A stretch of DNA of 64,000 nt from Halomonas socia (GTDB taxonomy: Bacteria; Pseudomonadota; Gammaproteobacteria; Pseudomonadales; Halomonadaceae): positions 3,906,001-3,970,000 of the forward strand of contig NZ_CP048812.1 in NCBI RefSeq assembly GCF_010977575.1, in the 5' to 3' direction. Each line of letters starts with the position of its first letter. The first letter of the stretch is position 1. The position numbers and the translations under genes are program-made. This document shows, piece by piece, positions 44,672-57,988 of the stretch. Below the pieces are notes generated by a model, which made no database searches, was not told the origin of the DNA, and saw nothing but the letters and a program-made list of their open reading frames with translations.

Positions 44672-44974
44672 TTGTGGGAGTAACCCCATCGCGACTGAAG
44701 TCGCTCCTACATTGGCCTTGGCGCCGCTCCCTGTGGGAGCGAATTCATTCGCGATCTGTGGGAGCGGTTTTTAACCGCGATGTAGCGCGCAGCGCTACCA
44801 AGCAGACCACCCCATCGCGACTGAAGTCGCTGCTGCATTGGCCTTGGCGCCGCTCCCTGTGGGAGCGAATTCATTCGCGATCTGTGGGAGCGGTTTTAAC
44901 CGCGATGTAGCGCGCAGCGCTACCAAGCAGACCACCCCTTCGCGACTGAAGTCGCTCCTACATTGGCCTTGGCG
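44672..44974. repeat. Tandem array of a 125-126 bp composite palindromic repeat
   Basis: Two full units (starting 44691 and 44817) and a partial third (44942) are nearly identical. Each holds four different palindromes in the same order: GCGACTGAAGTCGC, GCGAATTCATTCGC, GCGGTTTTAACCGC and TAGCGCGCAGCGCTA. The partial third unit abuts the gyrA stop codon. It fills the whole gyrA-serC gap and no gene or other signal is visible in it. Confidence 0.92.
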
Positions 44975-47641
<2,667 letters not shown>

Positions 47642-47751
47642 GGGTCGTCAAATCCTTTGCACTGCGACAGGTTGGCGCTACGGGATGCTTTTGGAATAGC
47701 CGCGTAACAGCAGAGCCGGAGTATATCACCGAGCGCAGGCAAAGGCAGCCG

Positions 47752-47900
47752 CCCCAGTGGGAGCGACGCCAGTCGCGATGCCGTGCACAGCGCCGCTATG
47801 CCGGCCAACCCCATCGAGACTAAACTCACGCCCACATTTGCCTTGGCGCCGCCCCCAGTGTGGGAGCGAATTCATTCGCGATGCAGCGCGAAGCGCTGCC
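47752..47900. repeat. REP-like repeat cluster between gyrA and rdgC
   Basis: Diverged GCGACGCCAGTCGC, GCGAATTCATTCGC and CAGCGCGAAGCGCTG units with the usual flanks lie in the divergent gyrA-rdgC gap. Another 110 bp on the gyrA side should contain the gyrA promoter, but I could not identify it with confidence. Confidence 0.75.
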
Positions 47901-47964
47901 GGGCCACTGGCACCCCTGCCTTGCATTCGCCATAATGTGCCTCCTTTTACGTTCAGGACTGGCC

Positions 47965-48918
47965 ATGTGGTTCAAGCACTTGCATCTCTATCGCCTGCAT
48001 GAGGCGCCCAGCATCTCCGGCGACACCCTGGAGGATGCGCTGGCCGAACAAGCCTTTCGCCCGCTGGGCGGCAGCGAGGCCACGCGACTCGGCTGGCGCC
48101 CCCCGGGCGGGCGGCGCAGTACCCAGTACGTGCACGAGCTGCAGGGCCACCGCCTGCTCAGCGCGCTGCGCCAGGAGCGGCTGCTGCCGGCCAGCGTGGT
48201 GCGCGAGGAGGTCGAGGAGCGCGTCGCCGACCGCGAAGCCGCCGAGGGCCAGCCGGTCAGCCGCAAGGACAAGCAGGCGATCAAGGAGCAGGTCTATGAA
48301 GAGCTGCTGCCGCGCGCCTTCGTGCGCAGCCAGAAGGTCGACCTGTGGTGGGACACCCGCGGCGGCCTGATCGGCATCAACGCCTCGAGCCGCAAGCGCG
48401 CCGAAGAGATCCTCGACCTGCTGCGCCAGACCCTGGGCAGCCTCAAGGTCACGCCGCTAGCCAGCCAGACGCTGCCGGTGCGCGCCATGACCGAGTGGCT
48501 CAACGACGCCTCCTCGCGCCCCGAGGGCCTGCTGCTCGGCGACCAGGTTGAGCTCAAGGCCCAGGGCGACGACGGCGTGCTGCGCGCGCGCCAGGTCGAC
48601 CTCGACAGCGACGATATCCATACCCTGCTGGCCGGCGGCCGCCAGGCCACGCGCCTGGCGCTGGAGATCGAAGGCCGGCTATCGCTGGTGCTCCACGACG
48701 ACCTGGCGCTCAAGTCGCTACGCTTCAGCGACGCCTTGCTGGATGAGGCCAACGCCAGCGATGATGGCGATGACGCCATCCTGCGCATGGAAACGGATTT
48801 CGTGCTGATGGCGCAGGCGCTGGCCGCCGCCAGCGAGCAGCTGCTGGGCTGGCTAGGCGGCGAAGCCAACCAAGACTCCACCCCCTCCGTTTCCGCTAAC
48901 CTGGCATCGACACCGTGA
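47965..48918 (+). CDS. rdgC: Recombination-associated protein RdgC
   Basis: RdgC forms a ring-shaped dimer around DNA and restrains RecA filament activity. The 317-aa sequence starts MWFKHLHLYRLHE, as in the family, and has GWRPPGG, RSQKVDLWWDTRGG and RRAEEILDLLR-type segments. AGGA lies 8 nt before the ATG; a 35-residue upstream extension in the same frame is non-homologous and falls in the repeats. The stop overlaps the next gene's GTG start. Confidence 0.93.
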   Translation: MWFKHLHLYRLHEAPSISGDTLEDALAEQAFRPLGGSEATRLGWRPPGGRRSTQYVHELQGHRLLSALRQERLLPASVVREEVEERVADREAAEGQPVSRKDKQAIKEQVYEELLPRAFVRSQKVDLWWDTRGGLIGINASSRKRAEEILDLLRQTLGSLKVTPLASQTLPVRAMTEWLNDASSRPEGLLLGDQVELKAQGDDGVLRARQVDLDSDDIHTLLAGGRQATRLALEIEGRLSLVLHDDLALKSLRFSDALLDEANASDDGDDAILRMETDFVLMAQALAAASEQLLGWLGGEANQDSTPSVSANLASTP

Positions 48919-50096
48919 CTGCTGATTCACCTGCCACCGCCGAGGACGCCGTTCGCCAAGCGGATCCGTTCGCCAAGATCCGTCCCTATCACGACGACGA
49001 GGTCGCCGAGGTGCTCGCGCGGCTGGCCAACGACGCCGAGCTGCTCGACGCCCTGACCCAGTTCAAGCTGCCGCGCCTGGCGCGCTTCTCGCCGCGCCTG
49101 GCGCGGGCCATCGCCGGCGTCGCGGTGCGTCGCGAGGTACGCGGCGTGGCCAGTGTCTACGACTTCCAGATGCGCATCGCCGGTTACATGCAGCGCATGA
49201 TCCGCACCACCACCGACGCCTTCGAGGTCGAGGGGCTCGACGCGCTGGACGACGACACCGCCTACCTGTTCATCAGCAACCACCGCGATATCTCGCTGGA
49301 TCCGGCCTTCGTCAACTACGCGCTGTACCTGGCCGGGCGCAATACGGTGCGCATCGCGATCGGCGACAACCTGCTGCAGAAGCCCTACGTCAACGACCTG
49401 ATGCGCCTCAACAAGAGCTTCATCGTGCCGCGCTCGGCCAAGGGCAAGCGCGCCATGCTGGCCGCCTACCAGGCGCTGTCGGCGTACATTCGCCACTCGC
49501 TGACCGTCGACCGGCACTCGGTGTGGCTGGCCCAGCGCGAGGGCCGCGCCAAGGACGGCATCGACCGTACCGACCCGGCGATCATCAAGATGCTGACCAT
49601 GGCCCGCCGCCACCTCGTCAAGGGCGCCTCAACCGGCGACGCCATCGCCGAGCTGCGCGTGGTGCCGGTATCGATCAGCTACGAGTACGACCCCTGCGAC
49701 GTGCAGAAGGCCCACGAGCTCTACGCCATGCACACCGAGGGGCGCTACCAGAAGGTGCAGTACGAGGATATCCGCTCCATCGTCGCCGGCATCATCGGCC
49801 ACAAGGGCCGCATCAAGCTGACCTTCGGCACGCCGCTCGACGCCGACCACGACAGCCCCGAGTCGGTAGCCGCCGAGATCGACCGCCAGGTACTCGGCGG
49901 CTACCGGCTGTTTCCCAGCCACCAGCTGGCCCTCGAGGCCAGCGGCAAGGCACCCGACCTGATCTGCCTCGACGGCATCACCGACGCCGACCGCGAGCAG
50001 TTCCGCAAGCGCCTGGAGCAGGTGCCCACGCATCTACGCGACTGGTGGCTGGCACAGTATGCCAACCCGGTGCTCAGCCGCGCCGGGCGCATCTAA
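48915..50096 (+). CDS. PlsC-like glycerolipid acyltransferase
   Basis: A 393-aa protein with a PlsC-type acyltransferase core at about 100-300. The active-site segment reads SNHRDISLDPAF, giving His123 and Asp129 (H-x5-D) rather than the usual H-x4-D, followed by the phosphate-binding-type NKSFIVPRS and the later WLAQREGRAKDG, PVSISYEYDPCD. No clear membrane segments are present, so it may be peripherally bound. The start is GTG, overlapping the rdgC stop (GTGA). It resembles a class annotated as 1-acyl-sn-glycerol-3-phosphate or glycerol acyltransferase in marine gammaproteobacteria, with its true substrate unsettled. Confidence 0.8.
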   Translation: MTADSPATAEDAVRQADPFAKIRPYHDDEVAEVLARLANDAELLDALTQFKLPRLARFSPRLARAIAGVAVRREVRGVASVYDFQMRIAGYMQRMIRTTTDAFEVEGLDALDDDTAYLFISNHRDISLDPAFVNYALYLAGRNTVRIAIGDNLLQKPYVNDLMRLNKSFIVPRSAKGKRAMLAAYQALSAYIRHSLTVDRHSVWLAQREGRAKDGIDRTDPAIIKMLTMARRHLVKGASTGDAIAELRVVPVSISYEYDPCDVQKAHELYAMHTEGRYQKVQYEDIRSIVAGIIGHKGRIKLTFGTPLDADHDSPESVAAEIDRQVLGGYRLFPSHQLALEASGKAPDLICLDGITDADREQFRKRLEQVPTHLRDWWLAQYANPVLSRAGRI

Positions 50097-50108
50097 GGAG
50101 CCGCTGCC

Positions 50109-51278
50109 ATGGGTCACGCCCACCCCTTCGACCGCGGCACCCAGACCCGTGAGGCGCACCGCATCACCCTGATCGGCGCGGTGATCGATGCGCTACTGGG
50201 CGTGGCCAAGGTGGTGATGGGCCTGGTCGTCGGCTCCGCGGCGCTGGTCGCCGACGGCGTGCACTCCTTCTCCGACCTGGTCACCGACGCCTTCGTGCTG
50301 GCCGCCACCCACTACGGCCGCCAGGCACCCGACACCAACCATCCCTACGGCCACGGCCGCATCGAGACCCTGGCCACGCTGTGGCTGGGCAGCATCCTGA
50401 TCTTCGTTGCCGGCGGCATCGCCTGGGCCAGCCTGACGCGGCTGTTCGACGCTACCTCGATCCCCGCCCCCGGCGCCTGGGCCATCGCCCTGGCGGTGGT
50501 CGCCCTGCTCGCCAAGGAGTGGATCTTCCGCGCCACCATGCGGGTCGCCAAGCGCGTCAATTCACGCCTGCTCGAGGCCAACGCCTGGCACTCGCGCAGC
50601 GACGCCCTGTCCACCGTGGTGGTGCTGGTGGGGCTGATAGGCGCCCAGCTCGGCGCCGGCTGGCTCGACGCCGTGGCCGCGGTGGTGGTGGCGCTGATGG
50701 TTGGCAAGATCGGCGCCAACCTGCTGTGGGAGTCGAGTCAGGAGCTGGTCGACACCGCCCTGCCCGAGCAGCAGCAGCGCCAGATGCGCGAGGTCGCCGA
50801 ACAGGTGCCCGACGTCTACAACGTCCACGACCTGCGCACCCGCACCGTGGGCGGCCACGTGCTTCTCGACTTCCATATCGTGGTGCCGCCGCGGGTTACC
50901 GTGTCCGAGGCCCACGAGATCGGCAACGAAGCCAGCCGCCGGCTGCGCGACGCCTTCCCGTCCCTTACCGACGTCACCTTCCATATCGACCCGGAAGACG
51001 ACCAGGGCAAGATCGATCCCAGCCTGCTGCCCGGCATGCCGCTGCGCGAGGACGTCGAAGGCAAGCTCGACGACGTCTGGGCGCCACTGCCGGTCTGGCA
51101 GGCGCGCGTCGCCCTCGACCTCCACTATCTCGGCGACGCTATCGATATCTCGATCTTCGTGCGCGAGCTGCCCGCCGGCCAGACCCTCGCCGAGGCCGCC
51201 GAGCTGCTGCGCGAGCATGCCCGCCAACTCGCCTGGGTGGGACGCCTGCGCGTGTGGCTTGGACCCGGCAAGGCCTGA
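50109..51278 (+). CDS. Cation diffusion facilitator (CDF) divalent-metal exporter
   Basis: A 389-aa CDF protein with six membrane segments and a cytosolic C-terminal ferredoxin-like domain (about 215-290), then an extra ~95-residue tail. The transport site is HSFSD (His52, Asp56) in segment 2 and HSRSD (His161, Asp165) in segment 5, an H/D-H/D set often linked with Zn2+. NHPYGHGRIETLA between segments 2 and 3 is the conserved loop. It follows the acyltransferase after 12 nt. Metal choice (Zn, Fe, Co or Mn) is not certain. Confidence 0.9.
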   Translation: MGHAHPFDRGTQTREAHRITLIGAVIDALLGVAKVVMGLVVGSAALVADGVHSFSDLVTDAFVLAATHYGRQAPDTNHPYGHGRIETLATLWLGSILIFVAGGIAWASLTRLFDATSIPAPGAWAIALAVVALLAKEWIFRATMRVAKRVNSRLLEANAWHSRSDALSTVVVLVGLIGAQLGAGWLDAVAAVVVALMVGKIGANLLWESSQELVDTALPEQQQRQMREVAEQVPDVYNVHDLRTRTVGGHVLLDFHIVVPPRVTVSEAHEIGNEASRRLRDAFPSLTDVTFHIDPEDDQGKIDPSLLPGMPLREDVEGKLDDVWAPLPVWQARVALDLHYLGDAIDISIFVRELPAGQTLAEAAELLREHARQLAWVGRLRVWLGPGKA

Positions 51279-51362
51279 TAAGCTGAGGCTTGCCTAAGAG
51301 GGTGTTTACAAAAGTCACCGCTAATCAGCATAACGATAACCGCCTCACGCAGGGCGCCCCCC

Positions 51363-52067
51363 ATGGCCAAGCCACCTTCCAGCGGGTTTCACTGCTCGCG
51401 CCGCCGCTTTGTGGTGGGCGCAGCTTCGCTGTGGCTGGCTGCCGGCCTGGGGCTGGTCACCACGCCGGCCAGCGGCAATCTCGATCCCTCGCGGCTGCGC
51501 AGCGTGATGCAGTCGCGCTACGGCGGCCGTGGCGTGGCGGTGCTCGAGGAGTGGTTCGCGCTGCTCGAGCGGCTCGTCGGTGCCGATGTCGACACCCAAC
51601 TGCGCGAGGTCAACGACTTCTTCAATCGCCGCGTGCGCTGGGTCGACGACATCGACAACTGGGGCCACAAGGACTTCTGGGCCACGCCGCTGGAGACCAT
51701 GGGCCAGGGCCAGGGCGACTGCGAGGACTACTCCATCGCCAAGTACATCACCCTGCGCCAACTCGGCGTGCCGAATGCCCAGCTGCGCTTGATCTACGTA
51801 CGCGCGCGCATCGGCCGCAGCCAGATCACCCAGGCGCACATGGTGCTGGGTTACTACGAGACGCCCAGCGCGGTGCCACGCCTCCTCGACAACCTGGTGC
51901 CGTCGATCACCCCCGCCACCCAGCGCAGCGACCTCGACCCGCTATTCAGTTTCAACAGCGAAGGGCTGTGGGCCGGCAGCTCGTCCCAGTCCCGCGCCGA
52001 CCCCACTCAGCGGCTATCGCGCTGGAGCAGCGTGCTTGGCCGCATGCAGGACCAGGGCTTCCTATGA
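51363..52067 (+). CDS. lapG: LapG-type periplasmic cysteine protease
   Basis: LapG cuts the N-terminal retention module of LapA-type adhesins, releasing them from the outer membrane. The 234-aa bacterial transglutaminase-like protease has an N-terminal signal (basic RRRF, hydrophobic core to about residue 38) and a catalytic triad Cys120 (GQGDCEDYS), His159 (QAHMVLGYY) and Asp176. Asp119 and Glu121 beside Cys120 match the Ca2+-binding residues of known LapG. It is followed by lapD and lies near a LapA-like adhesin bearing the cleavage motif. The next gene starts 55 nt downstream. Confidence 0.94.
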   Translation: MAKPPSSGFHCSRRRFVVGAASLWLAAGLGLVTTPASGNLDPSRLRSVMQSRYGGRGVAVLEEWFALLERLVGADVDTQLREVNDFFNRRVRWVDDIDNWGHKDFWATPLETMGQGQGDCEDYSIAKYITLRQLGVPNAQLRLIYVRARIGRSQITQAHMVLGYYETPSAVPRLLDNLVPSITPATQRSDLDPLFSFNSEGLWAGSSSQSRADPTQRLSRWSSVLGRMQDQGFL

Positions 52068-52122
52068 TATTCCCCAACAATACCGCCGGCAGCGGGCCAC
52101 GCAGGCAACGGAGACCACCGCC

Positions 52123-54045
52123 ATGTCACTGATAAAACAACTGTGGCTGACCATTCTGCTACTGCTGCTGCTGGCCTTCGGCGGCAGCCTGATGATCGGG
52201 CTGACCTCGCTCAAGCAGTACACCGAGCAAGAGATGCGCATCAAGAACGCCGACAACGCCAACGCCCTGGCGCTGTCGATGAGCCAGCTCGACAAGGACC
52301 CGGTGACCATCGAGCTGCTGCTGGCCGCCCAGTTCGACACCGGCCACTACCGGCTGGTGGAGCTGCGCTCGCCGGAGGGCGAGGTGGAGATCCAACGCCA
52401 GGCCGATGAGCGTCTCGCCGAGGTGCCCAACTGGTTCGTCGAGCGGGTGCGCTTCGATATTCCCGCCGGCGAAGCCGTGGTACAGGACGGCTGGCAGCAG
52501 TACGGCACCGTGATACTCGAGAGCCACCACAGCTACGCCTACCACGCGCTGTGGCAGAACGCCCAGCGGCTGGTGGCCTGGTTCGCGCTGGCGGCGCTGA
52601 TCAGCGCCGCGCTGGCCTGGTGGATCGTGCACAGCATCCGCCGCCCGCTGCGCGCGGTGATCGATCAGGCCCGCGACATCGGCAACCGCCGCTTTACCAC
52701 CTCCCAGGAGCCGCGTACCCGCGAGTTGCGCCAGGTGGTCACCGCCATGAACCTGCTCTCGGCGACGGTGCGCGACATGCTCGGCCAGGAGAGCGAAAAG
52801 CTCGACCGGCTGCGCCGCAAGCTGCAGCAGGACGAGGTCAGCGGCGCCGACAATCGTGGCCACTTCCTGCAGCAGCTCGAACGCGCCCTGGACGCCGACA
52901 CCGGCCCCGGCATGGGCAGCCTGGTAATGGTGCGCGTGGCACGGCTCAGCGAGCTCAACCACCGGCTCGGCCACCAGGCCACCAACCGCCTGCTGGCCGA
53001 GGTCGCCAGCGCCCTCCGGCAGTTGGCCAACGTCTACGGCGGTGGCCACGTGGGGCGCCTCAATGGCAGCGATTTCGCCCTGCTGCTGCCCGGCGACGAC
53101 GACCTCGAGGGCCTGGCCAAGGCGCTCAAGGCCAAGCTGCACCCGCTCGCCGACGGCGCCACAGCGCCCATCGGCCTGCCCATGGCGCTGATCGCCTTTA
53201 CCCATAGCGACGCCCGCGGCGAACTGCTCAGCGCCCTCGACGGTGCCCTGGCCCGCGCCGAGGACGACGGCGACCACGCCGTGGCCATTGCCAGCGGCGC
53301 TGCCCACCAGTCGCTGTTCAACAACCGCGACGACTGGCGCCGCGCCATCGATACGGCCCTCGGCGAGGGGCTCCACCTCGGCCACTACCCGGTGCTCGAC
53401 GCCGACGCCATGCTGCTCCACCACGAGAGCCCCTCGCGCCTCAGGATTCAGGGCAAGTGGCAGCCCGCCGGGGTCTTCATGCCATGGATATCGCGGCTCG
53501 ACATGAACGTCGACTTCGACCTGGCGGTGGTCAGGGCCGCGCTCGAGCAGATCGACAAGGATGGCAAGCCGCTGGGCATCAACCTCTCGCATCAGGCCGC
53601 CCGCGACAGCCGCTTCTTGAGCGACATCAAGCCGCTGCTCAAGCAGCATCCACAGGCGGCCGCCAAGCTGTGGCTGGAGCTGCCCGAATCGGTGGCCGTG
53701 CATCATCTGGAAGGATTCCGCGGGCTATGCCGCGAACTGCAGCCGTTCGGCTGCCGGATAGGGCTCGAGCATGTCGGGCCCGAGTTCTCCAAGCTCGCCG
53801 ACCTGCACGATATCGGCCTCGCCTACCTCAAGATCGACGCCTCGCTGGTTGCACGCATCGACGAGCAGCCCGACCAGCAGGCGATCCTGCGCGGCATGGC
53901 GACGCTGGCCCACTCGCTGGGCGTGCTGGTGATCGCCGAAGGGGTAACGCAAAATGCCGAGGCCGAGACCCTGTTCGATCTCGGCCTCGACGGCGTGACA
54001 GGGCCTGGGGTGGGCACCGCTACCCCAGGCAGCGAAGCGGTGTAG
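52123..54045 (+). CDS. lapD: LapD-type inner-membrane c-di-GMP receptor
   Basis: LapD sequesters LapG when its cytoplasmic domain binds c-di-GMP. The 640-aa protein has membrane segments at about 6-28 and 150-170, a periplasmic output domain between them including Trp124 in VVQDGWQQYG (the LapG-docking Trp of LapD), a HAMP domain (about 170-225), then degenerate GGDEF (NGSDF) and EAL (HHE in place of EAL) domains. Loss of both catalytic motifs marks it as receptor, not enzyme. The start is the ATG at MSLIKQLWLT; a 29-residue upstream extension overlaps lapG. It is second in the lapG-lapD pair. Confidence 0.95.
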   Translation: MSLIKQLWLTILLLLLLAFGGSLMIGLTSLKQYTEQEMRIKNADNANALALSMSQLDKDPVTIELLLAAQFDTGHYRLVELRSPEGEVEIQRQADERLAEVPNWFVERVRFDIPAGEAVVQDGWQQYGTVILESHHSYAYHALWQNAQRLVAWFALAALISAALAWWIVHSIRRPLRAVIDQARDIGNRRFTTSQEPRTRELRQVVTAMNLLSATVRDMLGQESEKLDRLRRKLQQDEVSGADNRGHFLQQLERALDADTGPGMGSLVMVRVARLSELNHRLGHQATNRLLAEVASALRQLANVYGGGHVGRLNGSDFALLLPGDDDLEGLAKALKAKLHPLADGATAPIGLPMALIAFTHSDARGELLSALDGALARAEDDGDHAVAIASGAAHQSLFNNRDDWRRAIDTALGEGLHLGHYPVLDADAMLLHHESPSRLRIQGKWQPAGVFMPWISRLDMNVDFDLAVVRAALEQIDKDGKPLGINLSHQAARDSRFLSDIKPLLKQHPQAAAKLWLELPESVAVHHLEGFRGLCRELQPFGCRIGLEHVGPEFSKLADLHDIGLAYLKIDASLVARIDEQPDQQAILRGMATLAHSLGVLVIAEGVTQNAEAETLFDLGLDGVTGPGVGTATPGSEAV

Positions 54046-54070
54046 CGCTCGCTGGCTAGCGATAGCGGCG

Positions 54071-54400
54071 TCAGATGGTGTCACTGTCGCTATCATCCAT
54101 CAGCCCCACGTCGTTGACGCGGCGGCGCAGGTTCTGGCGGGCCATCAGCTTGTCGCGGGCCGCATCGGGCAGGTCGGTAAAGCTGATCACGCCCTTGTTC
54201 ATCAGCACCTCGATCACGTCCTCCAGCACCCGCACAAACTCGAGGTCGGATTGGCGCAGTTCGTTGTTCTCCTGCCTGGCAGCGGCATTCAAGAAAGTCG
54301 CCAGCTCCGGGGAGTCACTGGCCAAGGGTTCTCGACATTCAGACGTCATCACCCTGCTGACTTGCTCGATATCACCGGCATCGTTACGTTTGATGTACAT
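54071..54400 (-). CDS. Small conserved protein of unknown function (109 aa)
   Basis: The protein starts MYIKRNDAGDIEQVSR and has a central helical stretch (SDLEFVRVLEDVIEVLMNKG) and FTDLPDAARDKLMARQNLRRR. I recall similar ~110-aa proteins in Pseudomonas, some named after tryptophan synthase without evidence. No signal peptide, membrane segment or cysteine cluster is present. It converges with lapD (25 nt apart) and is downstream of the adhesin beyond a hairpin. No function can be assigned. Confidence 0.75.
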   Translation of the reverse strand: MYIKRNDAGDIEQVSRVMTSECREPLASDSPELATFLNAAARQENNELRQSDLEFVRVLEDVIEVLMNKGVISFTDLPDAARDKLMARQNLRRRVNDVGLMDDSDSDTI

Positions 54401-54442
54401 AGGGCCACCGTCGCTTCGCAGTTGGCAACAGCATAAACGAAT

Positions 54443-54473
54443 ATGCCCCGCCCAGCATTGCTGGGCGGGGCAT
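54443..54473 (-). terminator. Strong hairpin after the LapA-like adhesin gene
   Basis: A 14-bp perfect stem (ATGCCCCGCCCAGC and its complement, 3-nt loop) lies 25 nt beyond the adhesin stop codon. No U run follows, so it may protect or partially terminate the adhesin message rather than act as a classical terminator. Confidence 0.6.
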
Positions 54474-54497
54474 GGTGATGCGCTAGCTCAATGCCAA

Positions 54498-57217
<2,720 letters not shown>

Positions 57218-57364
57218 GATGTGTTCCTTCTGCGTAAGCATGCTGCTGTCCTGAAGAGGCAGCAGCGTTTTTATCGGGTTATGGCATCAGACTAAGAGAG
57301 GCAAGGCGGGAAAAACATAGTACCGATGGACAGGGTAACCCAATGTAACAGGCCGCCCCTCTAC

Positions 57365-57985
57365 TCAGGCGTTGCTGGTTGTTTCACTACGCCGCGACAG
57401 CAGCAGGATAAGCTGCATACGGTCGCGCACCTTGAGCTTGCGGAACACCGCACCGAGGTGCGCCTTGACGGTGCGGTCGGTGATGTCCATGTAGCGGGCC
57501 ACCTCCTTGTTGCTCTTGCCCGAGGCCACCGCCAGCGCCACCGCGCGCTCGCGCTCGGTGAGCATACTCAGGGCGTCGTCGCGCATGCGCGCCTCACCGC
57601 CCAGGGCGCGGAAGGTTGAGCCGACCACCTGGGCCAGCAGCTCGGGCCACACCCAGATGCCCTGGTTGGCGGTCACCACCTCGATTTGCTGCAGCAGCGG
57701 CGCCGGCGAAAAGGCGTGGGCATAGCCGCGGGCGCCGGCGTTGAGCGCCTGGAAGGCCTCCACCGAACTCGGCGAATAGGCAAGTACCACCAGCACCGCG
57801 CCGCGCTGGGAGAGGGTCTGCACCAGGCCGGCCCAGCCCTCGAGCTGGCTGACCACCCAAACGTGGTCGCCGGCGCCGGCCTGGGCCCGCGCCTGCGGCG
57901 GCGTGCAGCGGCGCAGGTGCGGAAAGGCCTCCTTCCAGCGCGGAATATCATCGAGTCCTTGGCATACGAAGAGGTGTTGTTTCAT
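57365..57985 (-). CDS. LuxR-type regulator with a degenerate receiver-like N-terminus
   Basis: A 206-aa protein whose C-terminal ~65 residues are a LuxR/GerE helix-turn-helix (LTERERAVALAVASGKSNKEVARYM and TDRTVKAHLGAVFRKL are the two helices, each recognisable in fragments). The N-terminal 120 residues resemble a receiver by length but have no Asp at the usual beta-3 phosphorylation position (HVWVVSQLEG), so it is probably not a phospho-switched response regulator. It lies 3 nt after the type I secretion adaptor gene and just upstream of the adhesin, so it probably controls adhesin or secretion genes. Confidence 0.85.
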   Translation of the reverse strand: MKQHLFVCQGLDDIPRWKEAFPHLRRCTPPQARAQAGAGDHVWVVSQLEGWAGLVQTLSQRGAVLVVLAYSPSSVEAFQALNAGARGYAHAFSPAPLLQQIEVVTANQGIWVWPELLAQVVGSTFRALGGEARMRDDALSMLTERERAVALAVASGKSNKEVARYMDITDRTVKAHLGAVFRKLKVRDRMQLILLLSRRSETTSNA

Positions 57986-57988
57986 GCG

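Noticed and set aside
44672-44974. CRISPR array between gyrA and serC
   Set aside because: Units are 125 bp direct repeats made of palindromes, with no short repeat/unique spacer alternation and no cas genes.
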